From positions 1 through 6,774 of the forward strand of contig JAISTU010000068.1 in the NCBI GenBank assembly GCA_031272415.1: a stretch of 6,774 bases of DNA. Direction: 5' to 3'. The position numbers and the translations under genes were made by a program. Origin of the DNA: Bacteroidales bacterium (GTDB lineage Bacteria; Bacteroidota; Bacteroidia; Bacteroidales; WCHB1-69). This document shows positions 6,479 to 6,774 of the stretch, piece after piece (positions within the stretch are counted from its first letter, which is position 1; the number at the start of each line of letters is the position of its first letter). The notes under the pieces were generated by a model. It saw only the letters and a list, made by a program, of their open reading frames with translations. It was not told the origin of the DNA and ran no database searches.

Positions 6479-6504
6479 TTGCTGGAAATTTCCGCAATTT
6501 TTTT
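6479..6504 (+). terminator. Possible second terminator for plus-strand readthrough
   Basis: TTGC (6479-6482) and GGA (6484-6486) pair with TCC (6491-6493) and GCAA (6494-6497), with one bulged T and an AATT loop, followed by seven T residues (6498-6504). It lies between the convergent ends of the large gene and the Rpn-type gene. The minus-strand reading lacks a T-run behind the hairpin. Confidence 0.35.
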
Positions 6505-6508
6505 ATTG

Positions 6509-6774
6509 TTATGTATTTATTCCATTTTGTTTTAGAATTTCTTCAATTGTAGCCATCGGAATATCCGTCAAAGCATGAATTTCTTCAACGGATTGCAACT
6601 TTTGCCACATTTTTAAGACAATGGCGGCTTTTCCTTTTGCCAATCCTTTCTTTTCACCCTCCGCCAAACCTTCTTTTAATCCTTCTTTTAATCCTTCTTC
6701 TGCACCCTCTCTAAATTTTTCATGCAACAATGTGTTTTCATAACGCACTCTGTCCCAGTACTTTTCATAACGTC
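6509..6774 (-). CDS. Rpn/PDDEXK_2 family nuclease-transposase, C-terminal fragment
   Basis: The minus strand is open from the window edge to TAA at 6511-6509, giving 87 visible residues that begin RYEKYWDRVRYENTLLHEKF. Because the frame continues past the edge, a GTG at 6748 is unlikely to be the main start and the gene is truncated by the window. What follows is the tail typical of Rpn family recombination-promoting nuclease/putative transposases (PF12784, PDDEXK_2): a charged EG-x-x repeat stretch (EGAEEGLKEGLKEGLAEGEKKG), a helix KAAIVLKMWQKL, then a HTH-like SVEEIHALTDIPMATIEEIL. The PD-(D/E)XK catalytic domain would lie beyond the right edge and cannot be checked. Members are linked to recA-independent recombination and, in Escherichia coli, to phage defence. 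The family call rests on the tail alone but the pattern is characteristic. Confidence 0.8.
   Translation of the reverse strand, partial: RYEKYWDRVRYENTLLHEKFREGAEEGLKEGLKEGLAEGEKKGLAKGKAAIVLKMWQKLQSVEEIHALTDIPMATIEEILKQNGINT
6669..6704 (-). repeat. 12-bp tandem repeat in the Rpn-type gene
   Basis: On the plus strand CCTTCTTTTAAT occurs twice in a row (6669-6692), followed by a diverged third unit CCTTCTTCTGCA (6693-6704). Each unit encodes four residues of the EGLK/EGAE series, so gain or loss of a unit keeps the reading frame. Confidence 0.8.

Noticed and set aside
1..6774. CRISPR array, tRNA or rRNA genes
   Set aside because: No regularly spaced direct repeats, tRNA-like cloverleaf or rRNA segments were seen on either strand.

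Overview
The window looks like a chromosomal segment of a Bacteroidota bacterium, probably an environmental or aquatic one. Three things point there: promoters of the TAnnTTTG type with weak Shine-Dalgarno sequences, AT-rich intergenic DNA, and a 1650-residue secreted protein built from SBBP-type propeller repeats, a PKD domain, SprB repeats and a CHU_C (type B, type IX secretion) C-terminal domain. The genus cannot be read from this sequence.

Layout. Positions 1-339 hold a minus-strand operon. A promoter at about 332-339 reads into a short HTH-like ORF (112-306), whose stop codon overlaps by ATGA the start of a permease of the SO_0444/ArsP type that runs off the left edge (1-115). Divergently, a near mirror-image promoter at 361-389 reads into about 190 bp (395-584) that folds into a 5' hairpin, a long imperfect rod and an intrinsic terminator. 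This is most likely an independent non-coding RNA that I cannot assign to a family with confidence. A small lipoprotein follows (732-1100, probably DUF6567-like) with a strong terminator at 1125-1158. Next come a short palindromic repeat (1241-1271) and a second, almost identical copy of the ncRNA promoter (1287-1315), which drives the giant adhesin-like gene (1341-6293). That gene ends at a degenerate copy of the same palindrome, which here looks like a terminator (6316-6335). The right edge holds the 3' end of a minus-strand Rpn/PDDEXK_2 nuclease-transposase gene with a 12-bp tandem repeat (6509-6774).

The genes do not form one pathway. The units are a metal or metalloid efflux operon with a probably damaged regulator, a free-standing structured RNA, a lipoprotein, an orphan type IX secretion substrate with no PorP/SprF partner beside it, and an Rpn-type gene. 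The observations most worth following up are the unassigned RNA, the three-fold repetition of the promoter block, and the correlated presence of two cysteines among the SprB repeats.
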